The translations under genes were made by a program, and so were the position numbers. The notes under the pieces are model-generated. The model was not told where the DNA came from and did not search any database. It worked only from the letters and a program-made list of their open reading frames with translations. A stretch of DNA of 64,000 nt. Source: Aphrophora alni (lineage: Eukaryota > Arthropoda > Insecta > Hemiptera > Aphrophoridae). Below, piece by piece: positions 37,091 through 47,024 of this stretch (positions within the stretch are counted from its first letter, which is position 1; every line of letters starts with the position of its first letter). Where the stretch lies: contig OY740768.1 in assembly GCA_963513935.1 (NCBI GenBank), positions 22,071,177-22,135,176 of the forward strand. The letters are read 5' to 3'.

Positions 37091-38049
37091 TTTGATTGGG
37101 TTCTAGAGGAATTCCATCTAAGTGCAAGTGTCACTAAATTCCTTCTCTGGGCAAATGTCACACCTCGTGTGTCACAACGTCTGAAGGAGTGCCTACGAAG
37201 AAGTAAGAAAAAGCAATCGAAGACAGGAGAATAAGACTGGACAGAGATATATAAAAAAGACGTTTCCTGAAATAATGTAAAGAAAGACCTGTGATGGGTG
37301 ATGATACATTACGTTACCGAGACTTATTAAAAAGATAGAGACACGTCTATGGATTTGGATCAGAATTTATACGTGCATAATGATTGAAACTTATAAAAGG
37401 TTTTTCATAACAGGCTTGAATAGTTCTCATGAAATTGACTTTTACATCTATATAAAGAAACAGACAAATATCTGAACTGCTGCTGGTTTCACTGAAGACT
37501 CGTAAATGCTCTAATTTGATATCTGATTCCACTTAATGTAGCTGAACGGGGATGAATGGTGATCGATGCTCACCTACGGAAATCATTTAATCATGGGGTG
37601 CTTGTTAATTTAACCCCTCCAACTCCACCCACACCAACCCTGTCCCTCCATACACTTCCTTGCTGCAATTTATTACTACTAGGGATATACCGTTAGTTAG
37701 TACTGCAATATAGATACGTTGAGATGCTGTTAGGAATCACAAGATTAACTACATGTGTAGTATTTCATACATGATAAGAGAATTTATTATTGATAAAATA
37801 TAACAAATCTACAGTTAAATGTTCTATTTCCTAGAAACATAATTACAAAAGTAACAGAAAGAAACAAATAAATATAAACTTTAATACTTTAATACAAATA
37901 TATGCAAGATTTTGGGCGCCATCACGGTACTTACTCAGCTCCATCATACAATGCAATACAAGCAGATCCTTTATATGTAAAACCCATAAAATGATTTCGT
38001 GGACCTTGTAAGAAATGTCAAATTGTATTTGTGGATCAAGTGGTGAAAT
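37091..38049. other. Non-coding stretch
   Basis: No gene or repeat could be supported. Confidence 0.5.
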
Positions 38050-38640
38050 AGGGCGGGTTTGTTAAAAACAGTAATGCCTAAACAAGTTTTATGAACCTCC
38101 TAATTGTGAATATCACTACTTTTTTGATGTCGGCTAGGCCCTAACAGAACTCTTAGACGCTTATTTATTAAACAGTCTCCACTCGTTTCACTCGTGCCAG
38201 TGCCTGGACAATAACGGGTCTCGAAAGTTTTAATACGTGAAGATCTTCCAATCGTTATAAATTGCTGTCGGTGATTATATCTGCCTATCATCGTAACTAT
38301 GTCACACTTTTTTGGGAGATTATGGTCCAAAATTACGTTATTGACTAGTTGAATAACACACGAGATACATACAAAAAAAAACCAATGTTTAAAATGGCCG
38401 CAATTTTAACATTTTCAATTTGATATTTCTAAATTTCAATAGGGTTTGACGGGCACTCTATACTTCATTTTTATACGCGCTATAGTGCTTAGATGTAGAC
38501 GACAAGTCGACGTACGGACTGTAAGCAGCGAATCACGTTTTAGGTTTCCTGAAGTCTTTGAGATCTGTCAAAAAAACGAAGGTAGAAGTTATTTCAATTA
38601 CCAAACTTGCACCACACTTCGTATATTGGATGTGTAAAAG
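38050..38640 (-). repeat. Rep-II copy D (inverted)
   Basis: The reverse complement starts CAATATACGAAGTGTGGTGC, continues with GACTTCAGGAAACC, ACCCTATTGAAATTTAG, ATTGAAAATGTTAAAATTG and GCACGAGTGAAACGAGTGGAG, and ends near TAGTGATATTCACAATTAGG. This is collinear with copy A. It is head-to-head with copy B, whose start lies about 615 bp away. Confidence 0.6.
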
Positions 38641-39254
38641 GACATACGATTATCAGGTCCTGAGGAGAAGCCGTAGTTGGTCTCTCCATCAGGTTTAAAA
38701 TAAAAAACAATACCCTACAAAATTTGAAATGTATCTCATAATTAACGTAAATATTAGTGATTTCCTTAAAATAATATCACGGTCTGAAGCAACAATGATC
38801 ATAATGTTTAAGTGATGTCTACAATGACTTAGAAACAGTTCATTTATTGATATGTTACATTTAGAGTTGTTTTATGTTGCATTACGAGGTTGTGGTAAAT
38901 CACGCTTATATTTAGGCGCGTCACACACTGTTTATCTTTATGCGGTAAATTATTGTTCCCGCTAGTGGTATAAAACATTCACAATACTTTGACAACCTAC
39001 GTGAGACGAAGAGACAAACAGTGAGTTATTTAAACAACGGTGGATCCTCGCTTCTATGTCTATATTGGAAAATAAGTATCACTCCAAAACTCTATCCCAT
39101 ATTTCAATACATTCTCAACAAGCGAAATGTACCTTTCTTATGGATCCAATGTTCATTGATGTAGCCTATACCAAAGAACATAACTTATACATTTTTTTAA
39201 AAAATACAGTTTCGTAAGATATATATCTATATTTTTTTCAATTTTACTTACCAA

Positions 39255-40120
39255 TACGTATATGATATACTTATACGAAGTATATGGTAAGTTTGGTAAT
39301 AGTAAACAAAAGTTGAATTTTTCTTTTTAACTGCTCATTTCGTTTAATGGCCTCAGGAAACATAAAAAGTGATTTTCGACTGTAGTGATCTAATCGTTTG
39401 TACCTAGGCACAAAAATTTTAAATACTGGACTATAGTGTGCTCATATAGAACCTTATTAAAAGTTTTCTGTTCTTTCTAAACATTTTATTCAACTCATAA
39501 ATTAAATAAAATTTAAAAAAATCGGAATTTAATTATGCATGTCATGATATCAACACCACATCTCTACGATAATATAAAGCGAAGTTTAGTCAAAAATGTA
39601 ATTTCGAACTCCAACCTCTTAACAAAATGTGATATTCGAATCATGACGAGCCAAGTCGCTAACACCATCGTAGGGAACTCTCATAAGCTCATTAGTGAAT
39701 ACGGGCTTGGAAATACCGAGGAAAACCTAGCTGGATTTACACCTTTTTTCATATAATCTTGCGTTTTTATGAGGTCTCACTTTTTCTTTCCCGACCCTGA
39801 AGTTATTACAGTATTCGAGTCCTAAAGGTCGTACGGCGATAGATCGAGAGGTTTTTGCCTTGAAACAAGTGGAAATATCTAGCGTAGTGAGTAGAGGTTC
39901 CTTCAACATCAAAACCCGTCAGAGCCGAGACACTGACACGAGCGAAGCGAGTGATGACCTTTTAATATATATATAATCGTGTAGCGATAAACACAATTAC
40001 AAGGTTCAGAAAACCAGTGTAACAACTGTTTTAAACGAAATTGATCTACTGTATAAGACCGCTTGAACTACCCACATATTAACATTTCCTTCATGGTCCA
40101 TGAAACGAAATTTTTGGCTT
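39255..40120 (+). repeat. Rep-II copy B, split by a Rep-I insertion
   Basis: Collinear with copy A: ATACGAAGTATATGGTAAGT, GGCCTCAGGAAACATAAAAA, GTGCTCATATAGAACCTTAT, ATCTCTACGATAATATAAAG, GAGCCAAGTCGCTAACACCA, ACGAGCGAAGCGAGTGATGA and GGTTCAGAAAACCAGTGTAAC. The block between the 'lagging' middle part and the signature is interrupted by Rep-I copy 10. It also lacks the extra 400 bp of copy A. Confidence 0.65.
39705..39872 (-). repeat. Rep-I copy 10, nested in Rep-II
   Basis: CTAGCTGGATTTACACCTTT, CATATAATCTTGCG, TGAGGTCTCACTTTTTC, TTCCCGACCCTGAAG, TTATTACAGTATTCGAG and GAGAGGTTTTTGCCTTGAAAC occur in inverted Rep-I order. Flanking Rep-II sequence is continuous with copy A on both sides, so Rep-I moved as a unit, after Rep-II was in place. 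Confidence 0.6.
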
Positions 40121-42033
40121 TGCATTTAAAGCTCTGTTTGTATTTTATAAAGGGACTTTTATGTGTTGTTTCAAATTGCTTAAATAAACTAAAAAATAAA
40201 TAAACACGTACGAGCACTTTTTGTTTCTATAAAGTACAATTTTATTTAATTCTAGAAATATTAATAAAAACTTGTTTTGTATGGAGACATTAACAGAACA
40301 TTTTCAATGGTAAATATGGCTGTACGTGTTTAATTTTTGTATATATTTATAGGCGCTGAACATTTTAAATCATTTCGACTTCTTTCTTTTAGGACGAATG
40401 CAAAATATAATGCGCGGAGTTATTTCATGTCAATAAATTATTAAACATTATCTCACATTAGCCCTGATTAAACCTCCTTAGACGCCCTTATAAAAAACAT
40501 TTTTCTTAAATTAAAACTCTCATAACATCTGGTTTATCTGTAATGAGCATAAACTATATAAGAAGCGTTCAACAGATAAAGTTGTAAAGTTGCAGTAACT
40601 GTACGTATCACTGGTTGCCTATATAACACAATACGGGCGCAATGTTAATAACAGTCAGTTCAGTTTATGTTGGAGATTTACGTATTTTCCATATAGAATT
40701 TATTTATAACTTTACTTTATTCCCACAGCTATAGAAAACTCCTATTTTGTTACATTGGTCTTTAATATAAACAAGTTTGATATTATTGTACTATTATCTT
40801 GCAATGGAAAAAAAGGAAATTAAGTAAATAGTGAACCCTTTTCACTCGTACAACTACAAAGTAAATTTAATATTCCTACTTTCCTTCTGAAAATGTGTAT
40901 ACTATGTTTAGATAAAAACATTAACTAGTTTTATTACTGTGTTTCCTATTTGTGCTATAAATTCGAGTAAAAGTGATTTTCTATGAACTGAAATATCCTT
41001 CTAATGATCAATCCCCAAGTTGTCCGATTGCTTAAACGCCTCTAGGATTCATTGTTCAAAAGTGATTTTAAAACCTAAAAAATCAGATAACACCATATCT
41101 ATTTTCCACCATTTTTTCGGGCCTCTTTATATATGATATCACCTTGTAAAATTACACTGAAAACACGAAATTATAAAAGCTCTTAAAAGAAAATAGTTTT
41201 CATGATATAGTTGTCATTTGAGTTATCAATAAAGAACTTTGGTCATATAAAACTTCATTTCTTTAACTGACCGCCATTGTAAATTGAAAGCATTAGTTAA
41301 CCTTATGTTATCACCGGATTTGTATTTAAATCCAAAAACGTTGAGTTTCATTCTGAGGCGAAGTACAGTACTGCCAAATTATATTTATTAACGTATCCCT
41401 TATTACAATTGTTGACTGTGCAAAAAGAATGTCTATCAATATATCAGATAAACAAATTAGGGAGAGAGATGGTGACATTTGTTCTGTTCATAAAGAAGAA
41501 ACCCTAAATCACGAGATTAAACATTCATGAGTTCTAGATAAAAAAGGAGATCAGTAACACTGCTCACGTATAGAAGAAACACCTCCTCTTTTGCCTAGAC
41601 AAATATCTTTGTTATTTGCTTTCTCTTCTTAAACTAGACAGTGCATTTTTCTTATAATGATCAGAACTGAGGTTATATCAAAACCAGATTATCCTCTATG
41701 ATTGTTTGCAACTCCTTCTTCTATGGATTGGAAGAGTAAACAGTAACAAGGACTCAGGATAGATAATGTTCTTCTTAAAGTTGAGATGTTCAAAATAAGT
41801 CAGATATACGGATAAGGATTGTGATTTTTATACGCTGGATCTCTATGGAAAGTTATCAACTAAATCTTGAGTAATGATTATACGTACAATGTCCATATAT
41901 AGGTTTGAGTAATTTCCTAATGGTGTTTCTGGCTGCTTATTCGCGAATTATAAAAAATAATAAAAGTTTTTAATCAATTTTTATTATTATTATTTTTATA
42001 ATAGCCTATCCTTTTTAATTAATTTTCGAAATG
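40121..42033. other. AT-rich non-coding stretch
   Basis: No feature supported. Confidence 0.5.
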
Positions 42034-42447
42034 ATTAGATTCATTTTAAAATGTGAAGATTTATTCTAGAATAATTGCGATTCATTTTAGAACAAATAAG
42101 ATTCAGTTCTGAATTAACACTATTTATTTTGTAAATATTTGGATTCGCTTTGAATTTACACTTTTCAATTTATACCCATGTAAATTCATTTTCAAATTAA
42201 CAGAATTCAATTTGAATTATTAAAATTCATTATTAAAATTACAAGATTTATTTTAAAATGATCACTATACATTTTTGAATAAATACAATTAGTTTTAAAA
42301 TTTATTACAATTTATTTTAGAATTATATAATTCTTACAATTCATGGTTGAAATAACAATATTCATTTTAAACTTAATACGATTCATTTTTTAATAAATAC
42401 AATTAGTTTTAAAATTTATTACGATTCATTTTCGTATTAATAAGGGA
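42034..42447. repeat. Degenerate minisatellite, ~20-22-bp unit
   Basis: About 18-20 diverged tandem copies of a unit like GATTCATTTTAAAATTAATA run through this segment. Two internal blocks carrying AATAAATACAATTAGTTTTA and AAATTTATTAC are identical (near 42282 and 42391), which indicates a later duplication of several units. Confidence 0.7.
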
Positions 42448-42705
42448 TATTTATTAAATCTTTTTTCCCACTATCTAGGAGATAGTGATACAAATGTGGG
42501 TAATGATAAATACATTTCCGTTACCAATATTATAGTTGATTTATAATAATACTAGTGTAATACGTTATATTGTATTGCTATTAAAAATTGTATTTAACGC
42601 GCTGTAACAACCGAGATGAGAAAAGTGCTAAGTTCTAAGTGCTAAGTAAACAATATAAGTATTGAACTTAGTTTCCGGTTTTGACTCCCATACATATAAT
42701 ATATT

Positions 42706-42720
42706 AGTTTTTTTATAAGG
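42706..42720 (+). repeat. Left target-site duplication of the non-LTR element
   Basis: The 15-mer AG, seven T, ATAAGG is repeated exactly at 55374-55388, immediately after the A tail. The two copies bracket everything between. Confidence 0.9.
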
Positions 42721-42722
42721 GG

Positions 42723-42836
42723 GGGGGTGGAGTAGATCGCGTCCTCGTCGTGCCCCCTGGACGCAGTATATGTGCTATTCATGCTCGAACTGTGACTAAA
42801 CGATCTACTTTTTCACCAGTAAGACAGCCCGGATGA
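42723..42836 (+). pseudogene. C-terminal remnant of ORF1 of the non-LTR element
   Basis: From the 5' junction a frame is open for about 37 codons (including VPPGRSICAIHARTVTKR) and ends in the TGA at 42834-42836. This stop overlaps the ORF2 start as ATGA. Such an overlap is the normal ORF1/ORF2 junction in several LINE clades, where ORF2 is thought to be translated by termination-reinitiation. The truncated frame is too short to show the zinc knuckles or other ORF1 domains. Confidence 0.6.
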
Positions 42837-44340
42837 TCATAAAGCGAAAAAGAAGGCCATTGCAGCCTCCAACCGGCCTTTCTGAAGGCCAGGACAAAGC
42901 CCATCCTACACATCTCAAGATGATGTTTTGGAATGCGGGTGGATTAACTCATGACAAGTTTACTGAGCTGAAAAACTATATTTTATCACATGACATTGAT
43001 ATTTTTGGCATCGTTGAAGCAGGAGTGGCAACAGACAATATGGAATTTTATCAGATTCCAGGCTATCAAATCTACACACTTCAACGATCACGCCAAGTCG
43101 CTTCTGGAATAATAGTAGCTGCGAAAGCATCAATCCCGGTCAATTTCCGAAAGTGCCATGTACCTAGCACATTGGACAAATTAGAGGCGGTACAACTTAG
43201 CCTTCACAATGACAACAAGCAGAAACGCGTTTTTATCATGTACAATCCGCCAAGAAATAAACCGAACTTGACATGGTTAGAATCGCTATGGCGCAAGGGT
43301 GATATTCTATACGGGGACATTAATGCCCCTTCTAAGACCTGGGGTTACCAATCCACAACGGAAATTGGAACTATCTTCGAAGGTTTTATAAATTCTAACC
43401 CAGTCGAATATATTGAGAATGCCAACTGTGAACCAACTTTTCTATCATATGCCGGTCACACGGGTCATCCAGATGTAATCATGGCACATTCAGAAATAGC
43501 TCCACACATCCTCCATACAGTGGAACATCCTCCCGGAGGTTTCGGACACAAGCTGATGTTATCGCTGCTACGGGACAGCAATGGCAGGTCCCTGGGAAAT
43601 GGTAGAGCTAGGTGGAACACCCGAAAAGCTAAATGGGACCAGTACAGTAGAGCCACCAACGCACTGTTGACACAAGACATCATAACGGATAATGTTGACA
43701 AGACTTACTCCAAGTTAATAAGTTTAATCATGAAATGCGCCCATCAATTCATCCCTAGAGGTTGTGTTAAAAATTATAAACCTTTCTGGAACGAAAACCT
43801 CCAAAACATGAAAATCGTCCGAGATAATGCTAGATCCGTGCTGGAAAGATCAAATACTGTTGAAAACAGGATCAATCTAAAACAAAAATCTGCGATCATC
43901 AAAAGAGAAATAATCCATACAAAGCGCCATGCATATCGTAGGTTTTTGGAAAAGTTAGACTTTCGAAAGCACGGAGTTGAAGCTCACAGGGTACTATCAA
44001 GGATGAGTAAACCTAGGGATGAAAAGAGCAACCCAGTAACAGTTGGCAACAAAACATACTGTACGGAGCAACAAATAGCCGACGTCTTCTGCAAACACTA
44101 CTCGAAAGTAGGAAACTTTAAACCTAAGAGCAAACAAGGTAAAGAACTGCTAAAATCTTCATGCCTAAGAGAAGAAGACAGTACGCTATTCTACAGTGAT
44201 ATTCATAGGTCGGAACTTGAAAAGGCCATTGCCAGCATAAAGCTTGGAAAAGCGGCGGGGCCCGACGGAATAATTCCGGAAATGATTACACACCTCGGTA
44301 GTGATGCCAAATTGGCTGTATTAAATTTCATTAATCTTGT
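42833..44340 (+). pseudogene. ORF2, part 1: AP-type endonuclease and start of RT
   Basis: The frame starts at ATG 42833, which overlaps the ORF1 stop. Residues about 28-245 form an apurinic/apyrimidinic-like endonuclease that nicks target DNA: MMFWNAGG (N34), GIVEAG (E62), GDINAPSKTWG (D162, N164), GHPDVIM (D214) and FGHKLM (H239). The usual SDH triad reads G-F-G-H here, so the aspartate is missing. A linker follows and then the first RT block (KLGKAAGPDGIIPEM, about residues 472-486). The frame breaks at about 44339: after FINL the homologous reading continues in another frame, consistent with a 1-bp deletion. The out-of-frame tail ends at 44395. Confidence 0.9.
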
Positions 44341-44993
44341 TGGAAGACCCACATTCCTGCGGACTGGCGGAAAGCAGAAGTTGTGCCAATATTAAAAAAA
44401 GGGAAATCTGCCGATAGACCAGAACACTTCAGGCCAATATCGCTCACAAGCATATTCTCCAAGATGTATGAACGTATTGTGCTCAATAGATTAATGCTCT
44501 TCCTCGAGGATTACCGCGTGCTCTCTGATAAGCAAGCCGGTTTTCAAAGGCATCGAAATACCACAGAACAAGTAGCCAGACTATCGCAACACATAAAGGA
44601 TGGTTTCCACAGAAGACAAAGCACTCTAGCAGCGTTTGTTGACTTTAAGACTGCATTCGACAGGGTGTGGAGGCAGAGGTTAATAATGAAGCTCAGAAGT
44701 GCTGGAATAAGCGGAAACTTGTTGGAAACAATCAAGTCTTTCTTAGCTCAAAGATTCATCCGTGTAAGATATAAAGGTGCCGTTTCAAAATACAAGCAAA
44801 CTAGGCAGGGTCTTCAACAAGGTGCAGTTCTTAGTCCTATGCTTTTCAATTTATTTATAGACGACGTAATAGCCGAACTAGAAAGCTCTCCAGGTATCAA
44901 CACCCTCCTGTATGCGGACGATCTCGCCATTTGGGCAACAAGTAGCAGTATTGTGGCACTGGAGGAATACATGAACAATGCATTACTAAAGCT
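44341..44993 (+). pseudogene. ORF2, part 2: reverse transcriptase core
   Basis: From 44341 the RT reading goes on in a frame one base lower. Visible motifs in order: VPILKKGKS, FRPISLTSIFSKMYERIV, QAGFQRHRNTTEQ, VDFKTAFDRVW (first catalytic Asp), GLQQGAVLSPMLFNLFIDD and LLYADDLAIW (the YADD catalytic pair). All core residues of a non-LTR RT are kept. The sequence is cut at the AGCT at 44990-44993 by the LTR element; an open frame continues for a few codons into the LTR by chance. The remainder of the RT thumb resumes at 53801 in the matching reading frame. Confidence 0.92.
44990..44993. repeat. Left target-site duplication (AGCT) of the LTR element
   Basis: AGCT occurs at 44990-44993 and 53797-53800, directly outside the two LTRs. 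Removing one copy together with the element restores an uninterrupted RT frame (…LLKL then ECWAASNEM…), which fixes the boundary. A 6-bp reading (AAGCTT with shorter LTRs) is possible, but 4 bp is usual for Ty3/gypsy elements. Confidence 0.85.
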
Positions 44994-46739
44994 TATAACA
45001 AAAACGCTTTATTGTTATATTATTTTTAATCTTGATTTATAATTTTAACAAAAGCCACACGTTGGTGAGCCAAATATAACATTTTAGACGTTATATATAT
45101 GTTTATTTAAGTTAATTTATTTATTTTGAATATTTTGAATAATAATTATTATTAGGTATTAATAATTCAATATTATTTTAATTACCTGCTATATGTTTAG
45201 TTGTTCCTAAACTTGCAAAATGTGGAAATATAAATAACACACCTGACACAACGTATTACTTAAAAAACAAACCTTAATTTATTTAAGCAACATGTCAAAG
45301 AATCATAAAAACGTACATCTATTCCATTAGTGTCTAAAATTTCTTCATTCATTCCACAAGCATTCCTTAATGTTATGTAATATACAAATTTATCTTAACT
45401 AATTGTCTTTCCTTATGATAGACTTTATTACTAAAAAAAACATCAAGTTTCCACAATTGGCGTTAATTTTTTAATGAAATTATTTTGTAATTTGAATTAC
45501 TTTTATTTTTTTTATACACAAACAATTATTTCCTTTACAAAATTAAACTTTATTATAATCTTTATTCAATTTGTTAGTTATTAATTTATTTAATTAATTC
45601 TCTTATCTCTTTTTAGGGTCGTTAGGTTCTTTTATGGCTCAATTAAAGTGAATTATTTTAGAAAAATGAATTTATAATTTTAAAGTGAACAAGAATTTTA
45701 AATTGTACTTATCGTTGGTACTGCTTTCCAATTTTGATCGACGAGACACTTTCCACACACAACACAACGATGGCTTTAAATTTGATTTAGATATATAAAA
45801 AAACAAAACACTCCACACACTATCTCCAACAACTTAATCCTGGAATTCGGACTGATGATCCTCCTCAAGTCTCCACTGGCGATGAATTAGTTCTTCCGAC
45901 TCTTCTCTCGAACAATTCTTCCAAAATATTTTAATCTGCTCCAAAATCTCAACAAACTTTTGACTAAAAACTACTAACTCTCTTTTCAACTTTGATTCAA
46001 CTAATTAATTTTCTCGACGTATTGACACAGAGAACCCTAGTCTCGTGGTCAATCTAACTCCCTTTTTCTGTCCCACAGAATGCTTTCTGTCTCTCAGACC
46101 TCTCCTCACCACTCCAGATTTTAGACTCCTCTTCAAATTTTTGATGCCAAAAACCTCTCCCTTCTTCCCAAACTTTCCTTCGCTTTCACTCCTCCGATTC
46201 GCTCGCTGAATTCTCGATTTCTCCCCAGATGTTGTTTTTTTTTCTAGTGGCTGTATTTTTTTAAATTCGTTTGCTTTCACCATGTGGCTGTTTTCCGATT
46301 GGCCGACCTAATTCCTTTTGTCGGTTTCTCATGTTTTTTAGAAGTACCGTTATGCTTTCTAGCGTGTCCCATCAGGTCTCTCACCCTGTAGATTTCTCTT
46401 TTTTTTTTTATACCTCCAGCTGCGTGACATAAAATCTCCCTTTAGATACCGTTACAAATTGTTTAACGTTAACACGTGTACACTACAAGGTTAGCGAAAC
46501 GGCTTCTTTTCTCTTTGCACGCTTTCTCTCCTAATTTGTTGTGCACAGATGTCCTTTTGATTATTTTTTTTGTTAAAATAATATTTTCTGTTACCAGATG
46601 ATACTAGTTGTTCATTATTTTTCTATTATTTAATTTAGTTTCCCCTTTATATCATAAGTTACATGTAATTACTCATTTTTTATAGAGATCGTTGTTATCC
46701 TTTATTTTATTATTTATTTGATAACGCGATATCGTTATA
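44994..46739 (-). repeat. 3' LTR
   Basis: 1746 bp, starting TATAAC and ending GTTATA (a perfect 6-bp inverted repeat; no TG...CA ends). Against the other LTR I find three substitutions (for example 45418 A against 52475 C, and 46085 T against 53142 C) and two single-base length differences in T tracts, so more than 99.5% identity. Just inside the element (minus strand, 46740-46750) CTGGGGACAC stands where the polypurine tract should be, which is short and imperfect. Confidence 0.95.
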
Positions 46740-47024
46740 GTGTCCCCAGATTAAATTAATTTCCTGGTTTGGCTAAGAAATAAATTTAATCTTTGCCCGT
46801 GGAATTGTAAAACTATTTGTCCCAAAACCTTTTCCTACAATGCCATTGTTAATTGTGGTAAACCTCAGTGTTTGACAATGGATCCCTTCTCCATTGTTCT
46901 CTTGTGGTGGGTTGTTGACCATTTGTTTTGGGTCATGTCTGCTTCCCCTTTGTTTATTTACAACGTCCTAACCTAGATTTCTTTATTTGTTTACCCTGAC
47001 ATGTGTTATTTCTAATCTTATTTC
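46740..47024 (-). other. Non-coding segment between pol and 3' LTR
   Basis: About 285 bp with no env-like frame, signal peptide or membrane segment. It should contain the polypurine tract at its LTR-proximal end. Confidence 0.7.

Noticed and set aside
38100..38330. 76-codon minus-strand frame, and a similar one at 39535
   Set aside because: Both lie inside Rep-II copies, but the frames are not shared between copies, so the repeat is not coding.
46005..46283. 92-codon frame in the 3' LTR
   Set aside because: It lies wholly in the LTR, its counterpart in the other LTR is broken by a length change, and it has no known domain.
44994..46739. Reading the two 1.75-kb copies as a segmental duplication
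   Set aside because: They flank gag-pro-pol in the same orientation, have inverted TATAAC/GTTATA ends, a primer site and a target duplication, so they are LTRs.
46740..47024. Possible env gene downstream of pol
   Set aside because: Only about 285 bp remain before the LTR, and no frame of useful length, signal peptide or membrane segment is present.
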